Source of the DNA: Isoetes taiwanensis
Taxonomy: Eukaryota > Streptophyta > Lycopodiopsida > Isoetales > Isoetaceae
Assembly (NCBI GenBank): GCA_021234155.1
Contig: JAJEKV010000003.1
Span: forward strand, 22,409,569-22,473,568
Direction: 5' to 3'
Length of the DNA stretch: 64,000 nt
Below, piece after piece: positions 23,301 to 33,185 of the stretch (the first letter of the stretch is position 1; every line of letters starts with the position of its first letter). The notes beneath the pieces were generated by a model that saw nothing but the letters and a program-made list of their open reading frames with translations, did not search any database and was not told where the DNA came from. Position numbers and translations under genes: made by a program.

Positions 23301-24692
23301 GTAAAATGCCATCTGTACTACGATGCTTTGAGTGAAATTCCATAAGTGCACTAAGCGATGGGCAGCGGAATATCCTTTGCAACCTTGGTATCAATGGCAT
23401 GTGACGCAACACTTTCCGTGGAACTTTTGCTGTTCTCATCTTGGTATCATATCTCGGCTCATTGCATTTTGGGCACATGTTCAAGTTTTCGTATTCATTG
23501 CGATAAAGGATACAATCATTCAAACATGCATGAATGGAATTATATTCCAAACCCAATTCTTGCAAGCATGCAATTGCTTCTCTTCTATTCTTTGGAAGGC
23601 AATGACCTTCAGGTAAGATATCCCCCAATAAGCTGCAAATCAACATATATTAATCAACTATTTATAGAAACTGAATGGAAGTTTTTTCTTACCTGAACAG
23701 TTGTGAAACACTATTGTTGCTCCATCCACACTTATGTTGGAGATTTATTATTAGAAGACATGTTGCTAACCGCGAGATTTTGGAATTTGGATACAATGGC
23801 TTACATGCCTCCGTATTCAAGGACATTGCCATCCTTGATATTTCTTCATTGTTTACTGTTGAGTTTGCTTGGTTTGCAACCTCGTCTATATTTGTTGGAA
23901 AGAACTGGTCAATGACATCTCGTAGACCAGGTTCTGGAGAAAAATCTTCAGGTAAGGAAGCATCGAATCCCTATTATTGGGCACATTAAACAGCCATTAT
24001 TATAAACAAATAATCAAACCTTTCAATTTATATGGTTACCTCAACTCCATCAAGGTTTACTCGCCTTGCGCCCATGCTTGGAGTGGGTGCGTCCGTACAC
24101 CATCCATTTGATAATCTATGTTGCTCTCGGATGTCAAAGGTCAATTGCTTACTGCCAACACATTTTGTACACCAACAAAGGGCCTTCTCGTCAAAAACCT
24201 TATCATTTGGGTCACTTTCATAATATGATGATGAAGAGGAGTTGCGCCTACAATAATTAGAGGAATTTTAGAATGCAATTTATGTAAGGAATTTTCAAGT
24301 TATGCCTACATTGATCTAAGAAATTTTAGATGGTAACTTTGCACAAAGAACTTCCAACTTCATCCAAGTAACATTACAAATCCTAAGACTACATGCTCAG
24401 TCCAGATAAAATATTATACATCTAACATATAAACAAATTTGCGTGCTCAAATCTAGAATCTATTGGAGTGTGAAGGGCAGTCTCCAAGTCTAATTGCTAT
24501 TGCAAACAATTCGTCCCATAGCTTAATCCTACATAACAAAATAACAATTAAGCAAAAAAAAATAAAACAACATTAGGGCTACCTCCTTTCATTAACTCGT
24601 CGATGTCTTCGTGTGCGTCGTCGGCGAGCTGACATTGAAGATGAAGACCAGGGTTTAGGGCTTTCGTCTGTAGATGGACTCGGGGAGCTCAT
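20381..24692 (-). CDS. CACTA TNP2-type transposase (9 exons, one frameshift)
   Basis: DNA transposase of the En/Spm TNPD type. Minus-strand exons: 24692-24583, 24247-24040, 23970-23693, 23632-23076, 23013-22840, 22772-22150, 22081-22002, 21920-21224 and 21152-20381. All introns are GT-AG with matching phases, for about 1,165 residues. Domains in order: basic N terminus, a Cys-pair zinc segment (CWCTKCVG), the Transposase_21 core (CLNDCILYRNEYENLNMCPKC, PLIPRLQRIF, LRLGIGLDGVCPFG, SSSHSVWPVVVVNYNIPPWL), a GYHGCPSCGA segment, DUF4218 (LVGPAPGHWMFFLERYM, ARPEACMAEG), DUF4216 and an acidic tail. A T6 run (minus strand; 20860-20865) puts the last part one base out of frame. Removing one T gives GFYEVNSTQFLREMDEPF-like continuity, and total exon length is then a multiple of three. 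I therefore read it as a recent single-base frameshift or sequencing error in an otherwise intact gene. Confidence 0.9.
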
Positions 24693-24883
24693 CGCAGTAG
24701 TAGCTGCAGATTGCTCAAGATTTTGGCTTTAATTTGCAACAGCAGGGAATCACGGTTGATTGCAGGAAGCCGTTAGACGGTGGCAAATTTTATGGCTAAA
24801 TCATCGGGCTCCAAAATGCAAATTCGTATCATTTTAGCCCTATTTCAGCCCTGTTGCAGAGTTCATTTAGCTGCTCCAGCACA
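24693..24883. promoter_or_regulatory. 191-bp divergent intergenic region, presumed bidirectional promoter
   Basis: The start codons of the transposase (minus, 24692) and the second CACTA gene (plus, 24884) face away from each other across 191 bp. Both transcripts must start in or very near this gap, unless a leader intron exists. I see no unambiguous TATA box, so the promoter is inferred from layout. Confidence 0.6.
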
Positions 24884-27800
24884 ATGGATGATGCACGAAG
24901 AAAATCAAAAGGGAAGGAACGTGAAATGGGTTCTAGCAGCAAGAAGTCTAAATCTATTCCTAGAACAAGCAATGCATCCGTTTCCTTGAGTAATTCCATT
25001 TCAAAAGAGGTTCTTACTCAATCTCAAATTCTGGAACAAATTGCATCTCTTACGCAGCTATTGAGCCCAGAAACTATGGGTAAGGCCAATGAGATAGTGG
25101 GTAGAAGGGCTGAAGATGTACAAGGCCGCAAAGGAGGTAGAACAAGTGGCAAAAGCAGAAGGAAATCGTCTGAAGCATCAACTTCCAGTCAGAGGAGCAT
25201 ACATCTGCAAAATGAGAAGAATGAAGATCTTGCAGAAGAAGATGATCCATGTGGAAGGAGTGCTAAATCGATAGAGCTAAAACTTCTCTCAAAATCTAAG
25301 GTATCTCTGTTTCTAAGTTTTGTGCCTTTGTTCTGAGTTTCTAAGTTTTAATAAGTTCTTTGGCTAATAAAGGAAGAAACCTGCTAACTCCAGAATTTCG
25401 TTTAGACAGTCAGCTTGTATGCTATGATTTGCTCTTTTCATATTCTTTCTGACTGCTTCTTCTGTGCACCTGTTATTTTCCTGTTTGACTTTTTTTTGAT
25501 GCCCCTGCTCTACGTCTTGGAAACAGTTTGCAAACAATGATGCAGATTCATCTGAACAAACATGAAGTAGCACTTCTTTTGCAGCTTCAATATTTTTTTG
25601 AGTAACTGCTCCTGAACCTAAACTATTTGCACCAAAAGAAGCATAAATTGCAGTTGTCAAACCTGTCCTGGTCCTATGTTCCTCTTCGGTCTTTTTGACT
25701 GGCTTCAGCTGGTATTTAGGGTCATCAAAGTCATCACAACGTTGCAGCTTTTTAAGACAATCTTGGCTGTATGATTCGCTATCTGCAAGAATAGGATCAA
25801 CCAGAATGTTTAAAAGTGCTATCTAGTGCCAACATGATAATGGAACTGAACTGTGCCAAAATACCTTTCCAGCTGCTATTGAAGTCAATCACTCTTTTAG
25901 TTATCGAATTTTCTTCATCAAATGCTGCATCTAGAACTGAAATTGGACTCAGGTTGTCCTTAGAATCACCATCTATTGAACATGATGCTGATGGGACTCC
26001 TTCTTTCTTGGTGAGAATATCACAAGATCTCTTGATGTCAATCTGCAAAATAGTATCCTTTTCAGTAAAAATAATTGAAGAATAGACGAATGGACATTGA
26101 GCTCCTTGTATTCATATTACTTTGATTTTATGCTCCTTGTATTCATATTACTTTGAAGACTCTTAGCTGTCATATTTTTTGTCACGAGATGTTTACCATG
26201 CTTCTGCTCCTGGGTGCCTTTTATCTGAATGTTGACAGAATCCTGTTTCCTGTTTTTGCTTTCGACGGGTGATTTCTTTCTAAGCTGAACCTTAGCCGGG
26301 CTGTCGAGTCTTGAGCTGACCATCTTCTTTCTTTCTATGTTTCCAGATCTCGTAGATTCAATGAGCTTTTTCCTGCTTTCTAGTTTGTCCTTTGTTACAC
26401 TAACAACATTTGTCTTCAATTTACTTTGTGAAGGCCTGTAAGTGTTAGTTGCTTTGAATCGTGAGACAACGAATTCTGCTGTTTTATCAAAACTGGACCT
26501 TCTTGACACATTGGATTCTGCACGAGAATACTCTCCTTGCATTCTGTATTATCCTTTCCCAATGGAACCTCAGCAATCGCCACAGTCATGCCTACAACTT
26601 TCCTTTCCCCAATTTTTTCTTCCTCTTTAGGGATGCTTTGTGAAGGCTTTGCAACCCTTGATGAGTTCTCAATTTTGTTTTTCTGGTCATCTCTGCGCTG
26701 CATTTTTGTTTTACTTGCAGAAACATCTTTCAGCAACTTCGGTTTAGATTCTGAGTTACTGACAGGCTTTATAAGAACAATTGAGCGTAAAAAAGGACTA
26801 ATGCAGTTAAGAATTTACCTCAGCTCTTAGCATGCAAGTATTCCTGGAATCACATTGTCCCACTAAAGGAGCTGTCTCTTCTCCTACCATTGTTGATTTT
26901 ATGCTCCTTGTATTCATATTACTTTGAAGACTCCTTGACTAGGTACTTGCTTTGGATGATACAGAAGTGTAGGATGCACCATTGACTTTGTAATTCGTCT
27001 TCAACATTCGTCTTCAGTTTATTTGCTCCATTTTCTGCTTATCATCTATTTTCTGCTTCACATTTTATCTGATTCGAGTGCTCTGTGCGCAGTCCAGCAT
27101 GAACTCTATCATGCATTGCATTATACTGCATTAAACTAGTAGGGTCCAATGAACTAATCTTATTTCTTGGATTGCTAGACGTGTACATATGGAGGTGGGC
27201 AGATCCATATGGATTATGAAGGTAAGAAATTTATGAACTCGGCAAATGAGTACATGAAATTTCACTGTTATGATATCCACCTGAAATGGCCAAACGTTAA
27301 GCGTAGCCATAAACAACGCGTGATTCATGATCTGAAGCAGCATTATGGTGTTGGGTTTTCTAAGCGCCATGTCTTGAGAAGACTTGGTAGGAGATGGAAT
27401 CATTATAGGTAACGCTACAGCCTTGTTCTCAAGATGTTGTATTTCAGTCTGTTTTATTATAAGAAGAGAAGATCTTAATATGTTTCTGGATTTTGTAGAA
27501 CAAAGTTAAGGAAGGAAGTAAGAGAAGATCCTAACATGGATAAACCCGATGAAGTAGATGATGATTCTTGGCAGTTATTTATACAAGACAGCAGAAAAGT
27601 CTATACTCGCAATACACAAGCTGCTGCAGCAAGAGAAACCAGGCAATATACGGGTTCTGGTGGGGATGACTATATCAAAACTGAATTTGTAAGGTCATTT
27701 CTTTGGCATTCAAATTGTTTATCTTTTATGCTCGTTCTTACTAGCTTAAGAAAAAAAAATTAGTTCAAGTATTACTGTGGCTATCCCATGGATATGGAAC

Positions 27801-28460
27801 TCGATAACATAAAACAGGTTGGTGGGTTCTCAAAATGGATCAAAGATCAAGAAACATTTGATAAAACGGTATGACTTTATTTTCAAACTTCTTTCATCTT
27901 CAGAAACTAACTCTACCTTTTGCTTAGTTCAATGCAAGGGACTTTGCGGGTAAGGGTGCGACAAAATGCATCTTCAAACCCAAAACAATATCCAAGAAGG
28001 TATTTATATGTTTTGAGCTGCCATCATCTGTTTTTCTGCTCATTTAATTGGCTTTCTTTCTTTTTTCTATTATGTAGGTTAACAATCAGGAGGAAGGACC
28101 ATCCCAATTGAACGTAGTTGAAACTGAAGATGAGGTGGATATAGTTGGTTTAAATGAAGATCCTTCATTACAAGTAGGTTTTTTCCCCTTCAAATCTGCT
28201 ATTCAGAAATCTCTTTTTTAATATTTCTTATTCTGTAAATGTAGGAAATGAATGAAAGTGATAATGACGATACATCAGATAGTAGTGCCAACTCATCATC
28301 AAGTGGATCTTCAAGTGCCTCTTACTCCAGCAGTGGAGATGAGTTCGAAGAATCACCAAGGAAAGAATCACCTTTGAAGAAGAAGAAAACTTGCCGGGAC
28401 ATTGCACGACAAATATATTCCCGACGTGGGGAATCTGAACCATCCCATAACTCCTCTTGA
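24884..28460 (+). CDS. CACTA second gene, TNPA/Transposase_24-like DNA-binding protein (7 exons, 423 aa)
   Basis: Exons: 24884-25300, 27179-27408, 27499-27688, 27818-27868, 27928-27999, 28078-28173 and 28245-28460. Every junction is GT-AG with agreeing phase, and the total is 424 codons including TGA. The N-terminal 139 residues are Ser/Lys-rich with basic clusters (KSKGKERE, SGKSRRKSS) suited to nuclear import. Exon 2 holds a folded basic domain (LKWPNVKRSHKQRVIHDL, FSKRHVLRRLGRRWNHYR) resembling the plant Ptta/En/Spm transposase family (Transposase_24). The C terminus is acidic and Ser-rich (SSGSSSASYSSSGDEFEE). Known TNPA proteins bind subterminal repeats and assist excision; that role is inferred here. 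Intron 1 is 1,878 bp and carries captured DNA. The gene is transcribed divergently from the transposase. Confidence 0.85.
25364..26940 (-). pseudogene. Captured LONGIFOLIA/TRM-like (DUF4378) gene fragment inside CACTA intron 1
   Basis: Collinear minus-strand coding pieces of a plant TON1-recruiting-motif/LONGIFOLIA-type protein (microtubule and cell-elongation proteins). In order: an IVLIKPVS segment with a Lys-rich stretch (26830-26560), RPSQSKLKT..KDKLESRKK and LDSPAKVQLRKKSP (26542-26117), the family hallmark LSPISVLDAAFDEEN (26048-25797), and EAAKEVLLHV..SLFANCFQD..CLNEILEL (25660-25364), which resembles the start of DUF4378. A frameshift or an intron separates the first two pieces, and the 5' and extreme 3' parts are missing. 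It lies antisense in intron 1 of the CACTA second gene, a typical transduplication. The family call rests on the SP(I/V)SVLD motif and general layout. Confidence 0.6.
26100..26165. repeat. Short duplication within the captured fragment
   Basis: The word GCTCCTTGTATTCATATTAC occurs twice here (26101 and 26131) and again at about 26901, each time with TTTGA and, in the last two, AGACTC following. On the minus strand it encodes SLQSNMNTRSIKS. The 26901 copy sits in a plausible exon and looks original; the 26100-26165 copies look derived. Confidence 0.75.
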
Positions 28461-28789
28461 GGCGTTCTTATTCCAAGCTGTTTTAGGACTTGTTTCTTTC
28501 TTTTGCATGTGTTCTCTCCAAGATGTGGTGTTTGTGTTCCCTTGGAGACGTCTTTTCATGGAGAAATGTGTGTTATGGATTTTGGATTTATCAATAAAGC
28601 TTAAACCATTTGAGCAATATCTTTTGGTTTTTTACTATGATTTTAATATAACTACGTAAATAATAATTCAAGTCCTTTGGAAACTCTACAAAACAAACGT
28701 ACAATATATTAGTTTCAATGAAACTATTATTTGCTTGCACAAATAGTACAAAATAGGAAAAGAATTTAAATGATACCAAAAATCGTGGC

Positions 28790-29452
28790 AAATGTTATTA
28801 CATGTGGTATTATATATGACTCTTTAGTGTAATTATAATTTTGTGAATGACGTTATGTATGAGGTTGTGGATGATACTATGAGACATTTATACATGGCAG
28901 TATATGTGATACTATCGTCGACACTAATTAGCATACATTTAGTTCTTAAATGTGGCCGTATAGGTGTCCATATGAATGACAATATAGGTGTTTATATGAA
29001 TGACAATATAAGTATTAATAGATTTGACGTTATTGATGATACAATGGATGATATTATCGTTGATCATATTTGATACTATTGATGATGTATTTTTTAACCT
29101 TATAACTGCTGATATGTGTGGTATTTATGATGGCAATATATATGGTGTTAACCATGGTACCATTCATGATATTTATCTTGATACTACAAATGACATTGTT
29201 ATATCAAGAGAGCTGGTGCTGATGCTGACTCAAACATGACACTTTCAGTGCCACAAGTATTCCATAAAAAATGATATAATAGATGATGCAATGGATGACG
29301 TTATAGGTGATTTTAACGTTGACGAAAATTTGACGCAGTTGCGTCAACAGGTATGGTCATCTATTGTATCACTTGCTAAAAATTTTAAAATCCTCATTTT
29401 AGGCACATAAATGACGAAACTGGTGACTTAAAGTGCCTATCCTCTTGTAGTG
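28790..29452. repeat. CACTA right subterminal repeat region
   Basis: Mirror of the left end: repeated GATACTAT, TGATGATA and ATGAATGACAATATA words (for example tandem copies at 28970-29010) and no credible reading frame. It ends in the 16-bp terminal inverted repeat at 29437-29452. Confidence 0.7.
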
Positions 29453-29728
29453 GAAATACAAACCCTGATGCAGATCTTCATAATACATGTGCAGACGATT
29501 CAACAAAAATCGCTGGATCAGAGATGTTTTGGGAAAATCTGGCTGATCTTCCAAGGAATAAATAGATCTTCGGGCATCCGCAACAGGGGAAGGGGAAAGA
29601 TGAGAGAGGACACAGGGGATCAAGGGAAGGCGGCCAGTGGCGGCGCCGCTCCATGAAGGACGGATATTTTTATGGCTTATAATTTTAAGGGAAATTTAGC
29701 ATAATTTGAACCATGTGTTCATTACGAA

Positions 29729-30367
29729 AATGATGTTTTTAGACCATATGTTCAATCGAGACCATAGGAAATGGCAAGTTCATTTCCTGTCAAAATGTTT
29801 ATAACCATGGATAAGGCACGATGCCAGGAATATGCCACTAATCAATGGCTCCCAATGACATTCCTAAGGGGGTTGCTTGCTTGGCCTGTTCCGGTTCTTG
29901 CTTGGTTGGGTTGTTCCGATTGATTCTGGAGAGGCGATTTTGCTGCTTGTGCCGTATTTGGAGGCTATAAGGAGGCAGCGTCATCCTGTTGTGGTTGGGT
30001 GCAGCAAGAGAAAGGCCTCTGAATAGGCTCTTCTTTGGTCTTCCTTGTCTTCTGTTGTGTGTGTGCTGTTCTATAATAATCTTCAGTAGTATCTGCGCAA
30101 TCATCTCTTATATTGAGTCTCCTTTTGTCGTCTTGTGTACTCATATATATAAGTCGGCTTGCTCGTGTTGGCCATGTCATCTGTAAATCCATGAGTTTGA
30201 GACCATGGTTATGTAAAAATCCTGTGTTCATTATGGAAATGTTGTTTTTAGACCATATGTTCAATCGAGACCATAGGAAATGGCAAGTTCATTTCCTGCC
30301 AAAATGTTTATAACCATGGATCTGGCACGATGCCAGGAATATGTCACCAATCAATGGCTCCCAATGA
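29729..30367 (+). repeat. 127-bp direct duplication flanking interspersed repeat copy 2
   Basis: The block at 29729-29857 (TTTTTAGACCATATGTTCAA .. AATCAATGGCTCCCAATGA) recurs at about 30239-30367 with only a few differences, a period of about 510 bp. The second copy of the interspersed repeat (29953-30234, matching 18776-19072) lies between them. This could be a tandem duplication or the relic of an insertion flanked by long repeats. Confidence 0.8.
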
Positions 30368-30569
30368 ACGAAAGATAAAAAAACCCATAATACTTGAAAA
30401 TAGAGAAATGCCATGAAGACCTAAAAAACACCACTATGACATGATTGGCATTCAAATTGGATGGGGATTTACAACGATCTAGAGAATTGGGAGTGCGCAA
30501 CCTATGAAAGTACACAAATAACATGTATTATAGGCATCTAATTACAATTGCTATATTGCTACGAAAACA

Positions 30570-30628
30570 ACTATTTTGCATTGCAGTCACATACTTGGCA
30601 ATACACTATTCCCAAATTGTGTTCGCAT
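30570..30628 (-). mobile_element. LINE fragment, severed by the LTR element
   Basis: Matches the LINE copy near 58680-58730 (GCAGTCACATACTTGGCAAT against GCAGTCACACACTTGGCAAT). The continuation of the same LINE resumes at 55898 (AGAACTCTACACCAAGATAC), so the LTR retrotransposon at 30629-55897 inserted into it. Confidence 0.75.
30624..30628. repeat. Left target-site copy of the large LTR element (diverged)
   Basis: CGCAT here against CATAT at 55898-55902; the uninterrupted paralogue reads CGTAC near 58725. Two transition differences between the copies fit an old 5-bp duplication with CpG decay. Confidence 0.5.
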
Positions 30629-32214
30629 TGTGACGTTCCACGTATTTATATGCCACGTGACACGTCACTATGAATAATTAATGGTGCATTAATTATTCAT
30701 AAGCTAAGGGTAGCTGTGTTAATCCTTAATTATTAAGGTGGAAACCTAACACTAAACCTGAATTCGAATTTAGGGCTTAACCTAATCTTAAAAGGGGTTA
30801 AAATATTAAATTAGTTAATATTAACCAACCTAGAGTTGACACCTGACCCAAATCGATTCGGCAAGGCAGGCTTGCCAATTTGGGACACCAAAATTGGGGC
30901 TTCCACCCCAATTTGCCCCAATTCGAATTGGGAGAGGGATTGGTGGAGGAGGAGCTGTTGTTCAACCCTGCCCCAGCCAGAAGGATGGAGAACTAGAGAG
31001 ATAATAGATCTAGCTATGGTTCTGGTTAGTACGTAGATAGCTTGGATTCCTAGATGGTCATAGGATTAACCATTCTACGCTTAGAAGATAGCTAGGATTA
31101 ACCCTTGTATGAATAGATGTATGGTTAATCTCTATTTTATGTTCTATTCGAAGCTATGGATGGATGGATGTATAAGGATAGCTCTCTTTCCGTTCCTCCT
31201 GTATTGCATGGGTAAAAAGGGGGTAGAGACCTAAAGGCCATCTAGAAGTAGAGATTTTCCTAGTTAGAACCCTTAAAACCCAGTAAATGCGGCCTGTGCA
31301 TAAGAGCCCACCTAGCTGTGGATGCTATGTTGTGATTCAATACTAGACAACAGGTATGATGGTGAAACGGGAATGGGGTCTTGCCTAGCCTGGCTACAGG
31401 ACTCCTATAGTGTGTTAGATTTATAGTCGGTCACTGAATATGGGCCGGGCATGGGTCTGACACCTCCTGGGTAGCAGGGCAGGTCCCGGAAGGGCAGTCT
31501 CGACTCGATGGGTGCACCGAGGCGGCCCATGGATTTTGGGGGGTTTAAGTTGGGTACGGATGCGTGGCTGCCGAGGTGGCGCGTGTTCTCTAGCACACCC
31601 ATGGATCCGCCATGCCCGGGGAGGGGACGCCTCCCTGGCCTGCCTCATCGGACCGGGGAGATGTAATCCGGAGTAGTCTCATAGGATGATTCATGGAATT
31701 GCATCTCCAGAAGGCTACAATCACGCCATAGCATGTTTCAGCCTATCTGCAGAGTGTGCATAGGAGGGTCGGATGGAGTGGACTACCCTAGCCATTGTTC
31801 TATGCCAGCCAATGCCATTGTATACTTCTTTCTGCTGTTATCCGGAGGCCTTGATTGTCAGTCGACCCCCATGAGTCTGAGCCAGGGATAAAGCCCTTAT
31901 TTATGGTGCAATTCCTTTGTTATGTTGGTATTATGTTGTTAGTTGTATTGATGATGATGGGCCACCCTTCATGGTGGTATATTATTTATTAGTATTGTTG
32001 CTAGGTTCTAACATGCATGTACGCTTCCGCTATATAGGATTCCCATAGAAAGCGTGGGACAGATGACACCTCCGTGTCCTTCACCCGAACACTTGGCCAT
32101 CACAAGTGGTCCGAGTCAGACGGAGGGCCTTTCTGTGGTGATGGAGTCGCCATGGGAGGGGAATTTCCCATATTTATATGATGGGAGCATCGTATGGATT
32201 TAGGGAACGTCACA
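30629..32214 (+). repeat. 5' LTR (1,586 bp)
   Basis: The left long terminal repeat begins TGTGACGTTCC and ends GGAACGTCACA, so the short terminal inverted repeat is perfect. It aligns throughout with the split 3' LTR, with scattered substitutions and small indels (for example in 31030-31110 against 54714-54790). Promoter and poly(A) signals must lie inside, but I could not single them out. Confidence 0.92.
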
Positions 32215-32215
32215 G

Positions 32216-32227
32216 TGGTATCAGAGC
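32216..32227 (+). other. Primer-binding site (initiator Met tRNA)
   Basis: TGGTATCAGAGC lies one base after the 5' LTR. This is the standard plant LTR-retrotransposon site complementary to the 3' end of initiator methionine tRNA, and it sets the element's orientation as plus. Confidence 0.95.
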
Positions 32228-32234
32228 ATGATTC

Positions 32235-33185
32235 TGGTAGACCAAATGATTGCACTGGCCATAGTCTAACTCGTTAGGTTGGTTGGTTGTAGGAGCTTTG
32301 TCTTACGTTAAATTACCCTGATTCCATAGTTAAGATGTGTGTCGGCCTAGTTATGAGAGGACTAAACTAGTTGGGCATGAGGGTGTAAGCTAATATGGTA
32401 GGTATGTTAAGTTGGAAAAGAGGTCCCTCATTTTCAAGGGCCATAACTGTTTCTAGGTAACTCGGATGGAGGCGATTTTTGCACCGACGTGTCGGACACG
32501 GTCCAATTACCCTAGAGGCACCAGTAGCAGGCGTCAGAACAGAATCAGATGGGTTCGGAAGCACAGAATGCGCGTCGAGCATATTGGCGTCTCAGAATAA
32601 AAAAAGAAACTCGTATTTCACCCGATGCACGCTCGTATAAATAAATAATAATAAAAAAAGCTTATTTCCACCGTATTTCAACAATATAAATGTCTTTTTG
32701 CCCCTATGGTAGACCAAATGATTGCACTGACCATAATCTAACTCGTTAGGTTGGTTGGTTGTAGGAAACTTTATCTTACGTTAAATTATCCCGATTCCAT
32801 AGTTAAGATGTGTGTCGGCCTAGTTATGAGAGGACTAAACTAGTTGGATATGAGGGTGTAAGCGAATATGGTAGGTATGTTAAGTTGTGGAGAAAAACGA
32901 TCCCTCATTTTCAAGGGCTATAACTTTTTCTAGGTAACTCGGATGGAGGTAATTTTTGCACCGAGGTGTCGGACACTGTCCAATTCCCCTAGAGGCACTA
33001 GTAGCAGGTGTCAGAACAGAATTAGATGGGCTCGAAAGCACAGAGTGCGCGTCGAGCATATTGGCGTCTCAGAATCGCAAAAGAAACTCGTATTTCACCT
33101 GAGGCACACTCGTATAAATAAATTAAAAAAAAAGAACGCTTATTTCCATCATATTTTCAACAATATAAATGTCTTTTTGCTCCTC
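32235..33185 (+). repeat. Tandem duplication of a 472-bp leader unit
   Basis: The unit starting TGGTAGACCAAATGATTGCA at 32235 recurs at 32707 with about the same length. Both copies contain GTTGGTTGGTTGTAGGA, GCACCGANGTGTCGGACAC, GTCGAGCATATTGGCGTCTC and the TATTTC..CAACAATATAAATG end. It lies directly after the primer site, in the untranslated leader. Confidence 0.9.

Larger units (their letters stand above)
19569..29452. mobile_element. CACTA (En/Spm) DNA transposon, complete, 9,884 bp
   Basis: It begins CACTACAAGAGGATAG at 19569 and ends with the exact reverse complement of those 16 bases at 29452, and similarity continues for a few more bases. The 3-bp target duplication GAA is present on both sides (19566-19568 and 29453-29455), as expected of CACTA transposition. 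Inside are a TNP2-type transposase (minus), a divergent second gene (plus), an antisense host-gene fragment, and AT-rich subterminal regions full of short repeats. Termini and target duplication are intact. One base too many in the transposase gene may block autonomy. Confidence 0.95.
19194..29725. repeat. 24-base inverted repeat pair flanking the CACTA insertion
   Basis: The 24 bases beginning CGTAATGAACACATGG at 19194 reappear exactly, reverse-complemented, at about 29702-29725 (AACCATGTGTTCATTACG). Without the CACTA element the two ends lie about 645 bp apart, so the CACTA probably landed inside a smaller element bounded by these inverted ends. No flanking target duplication was evident, so the element type stays open. 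Confidence 0.55.

Noticed and set aside
25364-26940. Idea that the antisense frames are an ordinary CACTA accessory ORF
   Set aside because: They are collinear pieces of a multi-exon host-type protein with the SPISVLD hallmark and no intact frame, and they lie wholly within an intron. The host-gene reading still needs a database search.
30629-32214. First taken as one half of a simple segmental duplication with 54.7-55.9 kb
   Set aside because: TG..CA ends, primer-binding site, polypurine tract and a flanking LINE interruption show that both are LTRs of one element.
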